From positions 27,663 through 91,662 of the forward strand of contig JACXUM010000010.1 of assembly GCA_014763895.1 (NCBI GenBank): a stretch of 64,000 nucleotides of DNA, in the 5' to 3' direction. Both the position numbers and the translations under genes were made by a program. Source of the DNA: Campylobacterales bacterium. GTDB lineage: Bacteria; Campylobacterota; Campylobacteria; Campylobacterales; Sulfurovaceae. Each line of letters opens with the position of its first letter. The first letter of the stretch is position 1. The notes under the pieces are model-generated. The model made no database searches. It worked only from the letters and a program-made list of their open reading frames with translations, and had not been told where the DNA came from. Positions 25,885 to 33,375 of the stretch are shown here, piece by piece.

Positions 25885-27081
25885 ATGCAAAGAAGAGATT
25901 TTTTAAAAGCTTCGGTTGTGGCATCTGCGGCGATCATGGGTACTTCTGCTACTGCAGACGTTACCAGGCAGCCTGTTGACAATCGTAAGATCTCAGATAT
26001 CCCGTTCCCTGAGAAACAGCCGTTGATCACTTATTCGGATAGGCCACCTTTGTTAGAATCTCCAAGAAATGTATTCACCAATTCTATTACGCCAAATGAC
26101 CAGTTTTTTGTTAGATGGCATATGCCGGATATTCCGACAAAGATCGATCCGGATACCTATACGATCAAGATTGACGGTTTGGTTGAAAGAGAGTTGACGA
26201 TCACGCTGAATCAGCTTAAAACTGAGTTTGAACAGGTTGAGGTAACCGCGGTATTGCAATGCGGTGGAAACAGCCGTTCAGCATTCGTTCCTGTTGCCGG
26301 AGGAATCCAGTGGGGAAGCGGCGCAATGGGATGTGCCAAATGGAAAGGCGTAAGGTTAAGCGATCTGCTTAACAAGGCCGGTTTGAAAAAAGAGGCACAT
26401 TGGCTCGGATTTAATGGGTTGGACAATGCGGTTTACTATAAAACACCGAACTTTGTGCGTGAATTGGAGCTGGAAGAACTGGATGACCATGTGATCGTAG
26501 CCTATGAGATGAACGGTGAAGATCTGCCGTATCTAAACGGTTATCCCTTGCGTCTTGTTATCCCCGGGTACTATTCGGACAGCTGGGTGAAGATGCTGAG
26601 CCATATTACCGTAACCGATAAATATAAATCGCTTTTCTTCATGGATGTTGCCTATCGTGTACCGGACAATGAATGTGAATGTGAAACACCTGATAAGAAG
26701 TTTGAAAAGACCAAACCGATCACAAAAATGAATGTTAAGTCGGTTATCGGATATCCGATCAACGGAGCAACGCTTTACCATAACTCACAAGTAGTGGTTC
26801 GCGGTGTGGCATTTGATGACGGTCATGGCATCAGAGACGTTATGATTTCAACCGATGAGGGTAAGACATGGAATCGGGCATTGCTTGAGAATAATGTAGA
26901 CAGATATGCTTTCAGAAGTTTTAGATACGGATTCAAACCGTCCCAGCACGGTAAGTTGACCATTATGGCCAAAGCCATCAACTGGTTAGGCGAAGAGCAG
27001 CCTTTGGCTAAAGATATCGGCTGGAATCATGGCGGGTACAGATATAACGGTATCGATACGGTTACAGTAGAAGTGATATAA
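25885..27081 (+). CDS. sorA: Sulfite:cytochrome c oxidoreductase, molybdopterin subunit
   Basis: 398 residues. The N-terminus is a twin-arginine signal (MQRRDFLKASVVASAAIMGT), so it folds with its molybdenum cofactor before export to the periplasm. The sulfite oxidase fold follows: PNDQFFVRWHMPDIP, the molybdenum-binding Cys in VLQCGGNSRSAF, and GAMGCAKWKGVRLSDLL. The C-terminal dimerisation domain begins near residue 270 (ITKMNVKSVIGYPI). It oxidises sulfite to sulfate. The next gene is a small c-type cytochrome, the SorAB arrangement known in C. jejuni. A SoxC-type (sulfane dehydrogenase) role is the main alternative, but no sox genes are nearby. RBS: AAGGAAG. Confidence 0.9.
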   Translation: MQRRDFLKASVVASAAIMGTSATADVTRQPVDNRKISDIPFPEKQPLITYSDRPPLLESPRNVFTNSITPNDQFFVRWHMPDIPTKIDPDTYTIKIDGLVERELTITLNQLKTEFEQVEVTAVLQCGGNSRSAFVPVAGGIQWGSGAMGCAKWKGVRLSDLLNKAGLKKEAHWLGFNGLDNAVYYKTPNFVRELELEELDDHVIVAYEMNGEDLPYLNGYPLRLVIPGYYSDSWVKMLSHITVTDKYKSLFFMDVAYRVPDNECECETPDKKFEKTKPITKMNVKSVIGYPINGATLYHNSQVVVRGVAFDDGHGIRDVMISTDEGKTWNRALLENNVDRYAFRSFRYGFKPSQHGKLTIMAKAINWLGEEQPLAKDIGWNHGGYRYNGIDTVTVEVI

Positions 27082-27090
27082 GGAAATAAG

Positions 27091-27399
27091 ATGAAAAAAA
27101 TACTATTAATTGCCCTCTCGAGTATGACTATGCTGAGCGCACAAGTACAAGAGAATGTAGAAGTTCCTTATATCCCTTATGAGATCAAAATGGGAAAAGG
27201 TTTTGACACGGTTCAAGCAAACTGCTTGATGTGTCATTCGTTTGGATACATTATCAACCAAGGACCACAGTCAAGAGATTTCTGGGCTAAAAAAGTTGAT
27301 AAAATGATCGTGCACTTCAAAGCGCCTATCACCAAAGAAGATGCCAAGACCGTCACCAACTATCTCTTTGAACAGTACGGAAACGGAAAAGAAAAATAA
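27091..27399 (+). CDS. sorB: c-type cytochrome subunit of sulfite dehydrogenase
   Basis: 102 residues with a signal peptide ending near SAQ. One haem-binding motif CLMCH lies near residue 47 (VQANCLMCHSFGY); a downstream Met that could be the axial ligand is in VDKMIVHF. It should accept electrons from SorA and pass them to the periplasmic cytochrome pool. It starts 9 bases after sorA with AAGGAAAT upstream. Its size and position match SorB. It is followed by the convergent rhodanese. Confidence 0.88.
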   Translation: MKKILLIALSSMTMLSAQVQENVEVPYIPYEIKMGKGFDTVQANCLMCHSFGYIINQGPQSRDFWAKKVDKMIVHFKAPITKEDAKTVTNYLFEQYGNGKEK

Positions 27400-27409
27400 T
27401 CAATAGTTT

Positions 27410-27829
27410 TTAAAAGGCTTTATGTTCTTTTGCAACAGGAAGCCCGGAGCGTATCCATTCTGTGATACCTCCGCCAAGATTGAGCGGAACAAATCCCTGT
27501 TTTTCTAGAATCCTCGATGCTGCAATGCTTCGATTGCCGCTATGGCAATAGACAATTACTTTCTTGTTTTTATCCCTGTTTAATTTGGTAAGATTCTCAG
27601 ATAATACGCTTAACGGAATCAGTTTTGCTCCGCTGATATGGCCTTGAGTAAACTCCTGCTGTGTTCGGACATCAAGTAACGTTACGTTGTGATCATCTTG
27701 AAGCATTTGATAAGCCTGTTTGGGCGTGATGGTTTCAAAGTTTGCCAGTATCCATCCTTTGGTATAGGCAAAATAACCAAAAAGTACTGCTATCGCTACC
27801 CAATAAAGCCGATTAGTGTAGTGTTTCAT
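27410..27829 (-). CDS. Membrane-anchored single-domain rhodanese
   Basis: 139 residues. An N-terminal membrane helix (residues about 9-28, YWVAIAVLFGYFAYTKGWI) is followed by one rhodanese domain with LLDVRTQQEF and the active-site Cys loop YCHSGNRS. The catalytic Cys is present. The domain should face the periplasm if the helix is a signal anchor. Rhodaneses carry persulfide sulfur; next to sorAB this fits handling of reduced sulfur. The gene converges on sorB with a 10-base gap. The exact substrate is unknown. Confidence 0.85.
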   Translation of the reverse strand: MKHYTNRLYWVAIAVLFGYFAYTKGWILANFETITPKQAYQMLQDDHNVTLLDVRTQQEFTQGHISGAKLIPLSVLSENLTKLNRDKNKKVIVYCHSGNRSIAASRILEKQGFVPLNLGGGITEWIRSGLPVAKEHKAF

Positions 27830-28128
27830 AAATTTTCCTTTTACAAGGTATTCAAAAAGTTTGATGATATTCTAGCCATTATTTATAAACGAAAAGTATT
27901 TTTTCTCTGTTTCACATAGTTACATTCCTCAAAACTAATCTTTTAAAGCTTTCAAAGCACAAAAACACTTTAATACTCTTTTGGATAATATAAAGCTAAT
28001 ATTCTGGGAATACTCTCGTTACAACTCAGCCTTATGTCAGGTGCGAAAGAGCGGGAATAATCCGAGATAAGGCAAGGTTTTTTACCTGCTTTTATCTCCA
28101 AGAAGAATGACAAAAAAAGGGATTAAGA
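27830..28128 (+). promoter_or_regulatory. nuo upstream region: promoter and structured leader
   Basis: A 299-base gap without genes. A -10-like TAATATAAA lies at 27986-27994. Downstream, a leader of about 120 bases contains two mutually exclusive pairings. GCCTTAT (28029-28035) can pair with ATAAGGC (28067-28073). Alternatively GAGATAA (28064-28070) can pair with TTATCTC (28092-28098), with inner GCA/TGC and GGT/ACC pairs around a TTTTT loop. The overlap of the two partners is what a switch or attenuator would show. It matches no riboswitch class I know. The part near 27830-27960 is AT-rich with nothing else visible. Confidence 0.45.
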
Positions 28129-28518
28129 ATGACTCATGTAATGACAGAACATCCGTATTTTGGGATATTTGTTCTATTTGCGTTGACCGCAGTTGCATTT
28201 CCTGCAACGCTTTTTTTAGCACGGTTTGTCAGTAGAAAGCTTGCAAGACTGGATACTGAAAAATTGAAACTTACGATCTATGAATGTGGACCTGAGGTAA
28301 CGAAACAGCCCAATACGATCTCTGCGCAGTTTTATTTGATAGCGCTTTTGTTTATCTTGTTCGATGTTGAGATCATCTTTATGTTCCCATGGGCAATCGA
28401 CTTTAAATTGCTTGGTTGGTTTGGTTTTGCAGAGATGATACTGTTTATTGTATTGCTTGCGATTGGTTTTGTATATGCATGGAAGAAAGGAGCACTTGAA
28501 TGGCACAGCATCAAGTAA
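28129..28518 (+). CDS. nuoA: Complex I subunit NuoA
   Basis: 129 residues with three membrane helices. The conserved loop and second helix [32 protein letters not shown]... are recognisable around residues 50-85 (Cys in YECG, and the FDVE acidic pair). NuoA lies near the quinone chamber of NADH:quinone oxidoreductase-type complexes. It is the first gene of the operon. The ATG at 28129 is followed four codons on by a second ATG (MTHVMTEHP), so the exact start is uncertain. It overlaps nuoB by 19 bases. Confidence 0.94.
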   Translation: MTHVMTEHPYFGIFVLFALTAVAFPATLFLARFVSRKLARLDTEKLKLTIYECGPEVTKQPNTISAQFYLIALLFILFDVEIIFMFPWAIDFKLLGWFGFAEMILFIVLLAIGFVYAWKKGALEWHSIK

Positions 28519-29018
28519 ATTATGCCAGCTCTGCTGGATTGCCGATAGCATTGACTTCGGTAGACAAACTCGTAAACTGGGGAAGATCGAACTCTCTTTG
28601 GCCTTTGACATACGGTCTGGCATGTTGTGCGATCGAAATGATGGCATCGGGTGCGAGCCGTTATGACTTCGACCGTATGGGAACGATCTTTAGAGCTTCA
28701 CCTAGACAGGCGGATGTAATGATCCTTGCAGGAACGCTTTCCAAAAAACATGCTGAATTTGCAAGAAGATTGTATGATCAGATGACTGAACCAAAATGGG
28801 TTATCTCGATGGGTTCATGTGCCAACACGGGGGGTATGTTCAATACCTATGCTACAGTACAGGGGGTTGACCGTATCGTTCCTGTTGATATCTATCTGCC
28901 AGGATGTGCCCCTAGACCTGAAACGCTTCAATATGCATTGATGATGCTTCAAAAGAAGATCCGTAAGGAATCTGCGAATATGAAAAAGAATGAAAAACAA
29001 AACTTGAGGTTAGTGTAA
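28500..29018 (+). CDS. nuoB: Complex I subunit NuoB (cluster N2)
   Basis: 172 residues, peripheral-arm subunit that holds the terminal [4Fe-4S] cluster N2. The tandem-Cys motif [10 protein letters not shown] and the further ligands in [10 protein letters not shown] and [10 protein letters not shown] are all present. It hands electrons to quinone at the junction with NuoD and NuoH. It starts inside nuoA (19-base overlap), and its TAA overlaps the nuoC ATG (TAATG). A lysine-rich tail ([11 protein letters not shown]) follows the conserved core. Confidence 0.97.
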   Translation: MAQHQVNYASSAGLPIALTSVDKLVNWGRSNSLWPLTYGLACCAIEMMASGASRYDFDRMGTIFRASPRQADVMILAGTLSKKHAEFARRLYDQMTEPKWVISMGSCANTGGMFNTYATVQGVDRIVPVDIYLPGCAPRPETLQYALMMLQKKIRKESANMKKNEKQNLRLV

Positions 29019-29800
29019 TGAGAAAATATACGCCAAAAGACAATGTGCAGGCAAAAGCTTACTATACGGATAGATTTTGGGCAGCCCCGCGTGTTCCAAG
29101 GGAAGCAGTGGAAGAGGGTGGTCACTTTGAAAAAGTGGTTTCGGCTCTTGGAGAGTCTGTAAAAGAATCTTATATCGAAGTGGGACAGCTGGTTTTACAT
29201 ATCGCCTCTACCGACAATTTCGCAGTGATCAAAACACTCAAAGAGGTCTGCGGATACACCCAATGTTCTGAGCAGAGCGCAGTGGATTATCTGGCCCGAG
29301 ATGGAGAATTCGAACTTTTCTATCAGCTTTTGAACGTTCATGAAGCAAAAAGAGTACGCGTTGTATGCCGCATCAAAAAGAATGAAGCGATCGAAAGTAT
29401 CGTTCCTTTGTTCAACTCTGCGAACTTCGCAGAAAGAGAGATGTTCGATATGTTCGGTATCCAGGTCAATAACCATCCATTCCTCAAAAGGATCTTGATG
29501 CCGGATGACTGGGAAGGACATCCATTGCTCAAAACTTATCCGTTGCACGGTGATGAATTTGCATCCTGGTATGAAGTTGATAAGATCTTCGGGAAAGAGT
29601 ACCGTGATGTTATCGGTCCTGAGAACAGAGACCCAGCACATATTGACAGATATGATACAAAGCGTTTTGCAAGAGTGGGATATGAAGTGCCGTTTGGTAC
29701 AGATATCTCAGAGGGTGAAACAGAGCAGTCAATCGAGTATAGTGAAACATTTATGGTTAATTACAACAAGTCATCCAAACAATTGGATAAGAGAAAGTAG
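29018..29800 (+). CDS. nuoC: Complex I subunit NuoC (30-kDa)
   Basis: 260 residues. The 30-kDa family core FNSANFAEREMFDMFGIQVNN and the following HPFLKRILMPDDWEGHPLLKTYP are visible around residues 135-185. The protein is a scaffold without cofactors in the peripheral arm, contacting NuoD and NuoB. An N-terminal extension of about 30 residues and a C-terminal tail flank the core. It begins within the nuoB stop and lies 9 bases before nuoD, which is a separate gene, unlike the NuoCD fusion of E. coli. Confidence 0.94.
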   Translation: MRKYTPKDNVQAKAYYTDRFWAAPRVPREAVEEGGHFEKVVSALGESVKESYIEVGQLVLHIASTDNFAVIKTLKEVCGYTQCSEQSAVDYLARDGEFELFYQLLNVHEAKRVRVVCRIKKNEAIESIVPLFNSANFAEREMFDMFGIQVNNHPFLKRILMPDDWEGHPLLKTYPLHGDEFASWYEVDKIFGKEYRDVIGPENRDPAHIDRYDTKRFARVGYEVPFGTDISEGETEQSIEYSETFMVNYNKSSKQLDKRK

Positions 29801-29809
29801 GGAGGGAAG

Positions 29810-31036
29810 ATGCAACAGCCAAATAAATTAACCCCATTCTTTGAAAACCTCAATTTTGAGCGTGAAAACAATACAATGGTGATCAACTTCGGTCCTCAGC
29901 ACCCTTCCGCACACGGACAGTTGAGATTGGTCCTTGAGCTTGACGGAGAGCTTGTAACGAAAGCATATCCGGATATCGGTTATCTTCACCGTGGTATCGA
30001 AAAAATGGCAGAGAATATGACCTATAATGAATTCTTGCCGACAACGGACAGGCTTGACTATATCGCATCTACAGCCAATAACTATGCGTATGCATTGGCG
30101 GTAGAGAAGCTTCTTGGCATTGAAGCACCAAGACGTGCGCAGGTGATCAGAACGATGCTGCTTGAGCTTAACCGTATCATCTCTCACCTCTTCTTCCTGG
30201 CAACCCATGCACTGGATGTCGGGGCAATGTCAGTATTCTTGTATGCATTCCGTGAACGTGAATTTGCAATGGATTTGATGGAAGATTATTGTGGTGCCCG
30301 TTTGACTCATTCTGCAGTGCGTATCGGCGGAGTGCCGTTAGATCTTCCTGAAGGTTGGGTAGAGAAATTAGCGGCTTACATCGCAAAATTGCCAGAAGAG
30401 ATCCAAACTTATGAAGATCTTTTGACAGAAAACCGTATCTGGAAGATGCGTTTGGAAGATGTCGGTGTGATCTCTGCAGAAGATGCACTCAACTGGGGAT
30501 GTACAGGTCCTATGTTGAGAGGTTCAGGCGTGAAATACGATATCAGAAAAGAAGAGCCGTATGAGCTTTATGCGGAGCTTGATTTTGATATTCCTGTCAG
30601 TGACAGATGTGATTCTTACGGACGTTATAGACTCTATATGGAAGAGATGAAAGAATCGATCAAGATACTCAAACAGTTGATCCCGATGTATGCTCAAACA
30701 GAGCCTCAGTTGATGGCGCATGCACCGCAATACATTTCTGCCCCAAAAGAAGAGATTATGACACAAAACTATGCTTTGATGCAGCATTTTGTATTGGTAA
30801 CACAGGGTATGAGACCGCCAAAAGGTGAAGTGTATGTGCCGACAGAATCTCCAAAAGGAGAGCTTGGATTCTATATCAAATCAGAAGGTGAGCCGTATGC
30901 TTACAGACTCAAGTGTAGAGCACCGAGTTTCTTCCATACCGGTTTATTGCAAGAGATCTTGGTCGGAACTTATATTGCCGACGTTGTAACGATTATTGGT
31001 TCGACCAATATCGTATTCGGTGAAGTTGATCGTTAA
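29810..31036 (+). CDS. nuoD: Complex I subunit NuoD (49-kDa)
   Basis: 408 residues, the 49-kDa subunit that forms the quinone-binding cavity with Nuo[21 protein letters not shown] (quinone-site His), [16 protein letters not shown], and the C-terminal [14 protein letters not shown] and [19 protein letters not shown] are all family signatures. It has no hydrogenase-type nickel cysteines, as expected. RBS GGGAGGGAAG at the start. An ATG further in (MVINFGPQH) is less likely. Full family length. Confidence 0.97.
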   Translation: MQQPNKLTPFFENLNFERENNTMVINFGPQHPSAHGQLRLVLELDGELVTKAYPDIGYLHRGIEKMAENMTYNEFLPTTDRLDYIASTANNYAYALAVEKLLGIEAPRRAQVIRTMLLELNRIISHLFFLATHALDVGAMSVFLYAFREREFAMDLMEDYCGARLTHSAVRIGGVPLDLPEGWVEKLAAYIAKLPEEIQTYEDLLTENRIWKMRLEDVGVISAEDALNWGCTGPMLRGSGVKYDIRKEEPYELYAELDFDIPVSDRCDSYGRYRLYMEEMKESIKILKQLIPMYAQTEPQLMAHAPQYISAPKEEIMTQNYALMQHFVLVTQGMRPPKGEVYVPTESPKGELGFYIKSEGEPYAYRLKCRAPSFFHTGLLQEILVGTYIADVVTIIGSTNIVFGEVDR

Positions 31037-31047
31037 GGAGTAAAGAA

Positions 31048-31365
31048 ATGAAAAGATATGATTTAAGACATCTTCACGATGATTTTTACGACAGAATGGT
31101 CGAACTGATCGACAGGGGATTGAAAGTCGGGGAAGTGGGTATCTTCCTTTTTGAAGTAGGGGATTTCTCTTCTATTCAGAAAAGTGCCGATGTGATCAAA
31201 GCAACAGGGCATGATCTAATGAACTCGCTGAAATTCAATGAGGTTGATTGGACGATCGTTGTCAAAAAAGTTGCTCCCCAGATCCAAAAAGAGCGCCAAG
31301 AAAAACTCAAAGCTGTAGCAGTTGAAGCAACAGAAGAGCAAAATGAAGAAGAGAAGGCCCAATAA
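31048..31365 (+). CDS. Cofactor-less small NuoE-position protein
   Basis: 105 residues at the position of nuoE. It contains no cysteine at all, so it cannot hold the [2Fe-2S] cluster of true NuoE. The core (RHLHDDFYDRMVELIDRG... KVGEVGIFLFEVGDF) resembles the small proteins at this place in Campylobacter (Cj1575c) and Helicobacter (HP1264), as I remember them. The C-terminus is acidic (ATEEQNEEEKAQ). It probably helps to dock an alternative electron donor to the complex. Its stop overlaps the next gene's start (TAATG). Confidence 0.7.
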   Translation: MKRYDLRHLHDDFYDRMVELIDRGLKVGEVGIFLFEVGDFSSIQKSADVIKATGHDLMNSLKFNEVDWTIVVKKVAPQIQKERQEKLKAVAVEATEEQNEEEKAQ

Positions 31366-33374
31366 TGTCAAAGCTTGTATTCTCTACTTGGAGGGGTGAA
31401 TTTATCGATAACCGCGGTAAATCCCCGGATGAGTTGAGTGAATCTGCTTTTAAGCTTCCTGAGACCTACCATGGAGAGAAAGATTCAAAAGCATTTATCG
31501 GATGGGATGGCGTAGCCATTTTTGACGAGGATATCGATGCGATTGAATTGGCATCCCAGTATGCGGCACAATATCAGCAGTATTCAGAGGCATGCGGACG
31601 ATGTGCTCCTGGAAGATGGGGTGGAAGGATCTTGTATGATTTGCTTGACAAGATAGCCAGAGGCGAAGGTTCGCATGACGATATCGCTCACCTCAAAGAG
31701 ATCAGTCAGACGATGATGGCTACATCAAAATGTGAGATCGGGAAAACAGTACCAAAACCGATCCTTGATTTGATGGAGCATTATAAAGTGCAGTTTGACG
31801 AGGCGATCAATGGGCAAAAACCTTCCAAACATTACGGGAAAGATATCACCTACATCGCAAAAGTAACAGCACCGTGTACAGACATGTGTCCTGCCCACGT
31901 CGATATTCCTGCCTATATCGAAGGTGTCAGGGATATGATTTTTACCGATTCTTTGGCTGCGACAAGACAAACCATGCCGTTGGCGCATACCTGTGGCCGT
32001 GTATGTCCGCATCCATGTGAAGATGCTTGTCGAAGAGCGAACCTGGATGAGCCGATCTCCATTATGGAGCTTAAACGTCTGGGAGCTGATTATGAGACTG
32101 ATCATGGATTGCCATGGCAGCACCCGCAAGAGCCTAAAGCGCTTAGAAATGACGGTAAGAAAGTAGCCATCGTTGGGGCTGGTCCTGCGGGGCTTACGGC
32201 AGCCTATTATCTTGCACTTGAGGGAATCAAAGTCGATATATTTGAAGAACTTCCGGTCCTTGGGGGTGAGGTGGCAGTAGGTGTGCCTCAGTATCGTATG
32301 CCGATTGAGAAATATAACAAAGATATTGAACTGGTTACATCAATGGAAGGGGTAGATGTCTATACCAACCACCGTGTCAATGCCGAGCGTCTTAAAGAGC
32401 TGGATGCCGAGTATGATGCAACACTGCTTGCATTTGGAACGCGTCTTTCCAAGAAGATCTATGCCAATAACGAAAATCAGAAGATGGGCGGATATTGGGG
32501 TGCGATCGCGATGCTTGATAAGGTCAACCTTTGGAGCAAATACGGTATCGGAAGCCCCGTGAGCAATGAACTCAAAGACAAAGTTGTTGTGTGTGTAGGG
32601 GGTGGATTTACCTCTATGGATGTGGTAAGATGTTCGATCCGTGAAGGGGCTAAAAAAGTGATCATGCTCTATCGCCGTGATGAGGCAACAATCATCCGCA
32701 ATACGACTTATGAAGAGTATCATGAAGCCGTAGAGGAAGGTGTTGAATTTATCTTCCACTCAGCAGTAGAAGAGATCTTTGATGATGGTGAGAAGATCAC
32801 CAAGCTCAAAGTCAACCGTTTTGAACTTGTCCCGGATCCTGAAGGCGGAAGGGCACAGCTTGTCAAGGTCGAAGGTGCTGATTTTGAGATCGAATGTGAT
32901 TATCTTATCCCGGCAGTATCTCAAGCAGCTGATCTACAGTTATTACCCGAAGAGTGGGCTCTTGAGCTTACTTCATGGAACACGTTATTGACAAACGGGA
33001 AAGATTATATGACTTCAAGACCGGGTCTTTTTGCTGCAGGGGACTGTGAGTATGGTCCGATGACGATAGTCAATGCGGTCGGACAGGCAAAGAGGGCAGC
33101 TTCGGTCATATCACGATATATCTATGAGGGTAAAACAAGTTTGACAGATGATGAGATCATGGAAGATCATTTGGCAAAACTGAAAGTCTACGACAAAAAA
33201 GAAAAGATCACAGGATGGATGCCTGGATTGCCGCGTGCAGTGAGCGAGAAACTTGGCGTTGATGAGAGAAAAACGAACAACAAAGAGGTCAACCTTGGAT
33301 TTACCGGGGAAGAGGCGATCGCTGAAGCAGAAAGATGTATGCGTTGTTATTATATTTCAATGGTGGCGGTGTAA
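31365..33374 (+). CDS. Chimeric NuoF-type Fe-S plus GltD-like FAD oxidoreductase
   Basis: 669 residues at the position of nuoF. Residues about 60-135 resemble the NuoF C-terminal [4Fe-4S] domain (ACGRCAPGRWGG; later SKCEIG), but the third cluster Cys is Gly. Residues about 165-245 form a GltD-type N-terminal Fe-S domain (CTDMCPAHVDIPAYIEG; TCGRVCPHPCEDACRRA). Residues about 265-600 form two nucleotide-binding folds: FAD site VAIVGAGPAGLTAAYYL and NAD(P) site VVVCVGGGFTSMDV, plus LFAAGDCEYGP. The NADH/FMN domain of real NuoF is absent. It likely feeds electrons from NADPH or ferredoxin into the complex; this is inference. Confidence 0.82.
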   Translation: MSKLVFSTWRGEFIDNRGKSPDELSESAFKLPETYHGEKDSKAFIGWDGVAIFDEDIDAIELASQYAAQYQQYSEACGRCAPGRWGGRILYDLLDKIARGEGSHDDIAHLKEISQTMMATSKCEIGKTVPKPILDLMEHYKVQFDEAINGQKPSKHYGKDITYIAKVTAPCTDMCPAHVDIPAYIEGVRDMIFTDSLAATRQTMPLAHTCGRVCPHPCEDACRRANLDEPISIMELKRLGADYETDHGLPWQHPQEPKALRNDGKKVAIVGAGPAGLTAAYYLALEGIKVDIFEELPVLGGEVAVGVPQYRMPIEKYNKDIELVTSMEGVDVYTNHRVNAERLKELDAEYDATLLAFGTRLSKKIYANNENQKMGGYWGAIAMLDKVNLWSKYGIGSPVSNELKDKVVVCVGGGFTSMDVVRCSIREGAKKVIMLYRRDEATIIRNTTYEEYHEAVEEGVEFIFHSAVEEIFDDGEKITKLKVNRFELVPDPEGGRAQLVKVEGADFEIECDYLIPAVSQAADLQLLPEEWALELTSWNTLLTNGKDYMTSRPGLFAAGDCEYGPMTIVNAVGQAKRAASVISRYIYEGKTSLTDDEIMEDHLAKLKVYDKKEKITGWMPGLPRAVSEKLGVDERKTNNKEVNLGFTGEEAIAEAERCMRCYYISMVAV

Positions 33375-33375
33375 G

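Noticed and set aside
28020..28100. c-di-GMP-I riboswitch in the nuo leader (CGAAAGAGCGGGA looks similar)
   Set aside because: The conserved GCAAAGCC and receptor elements that should follow are absent; only a short tetraloop-like piece agrees.
33253..33375. Upstream extension of the first nuoG by 41 codons
   Set aside because: It overlaps the 3' end of the chimera gene in another frame and shows no NuoG similarity; ATG at 33376 fits the family start.
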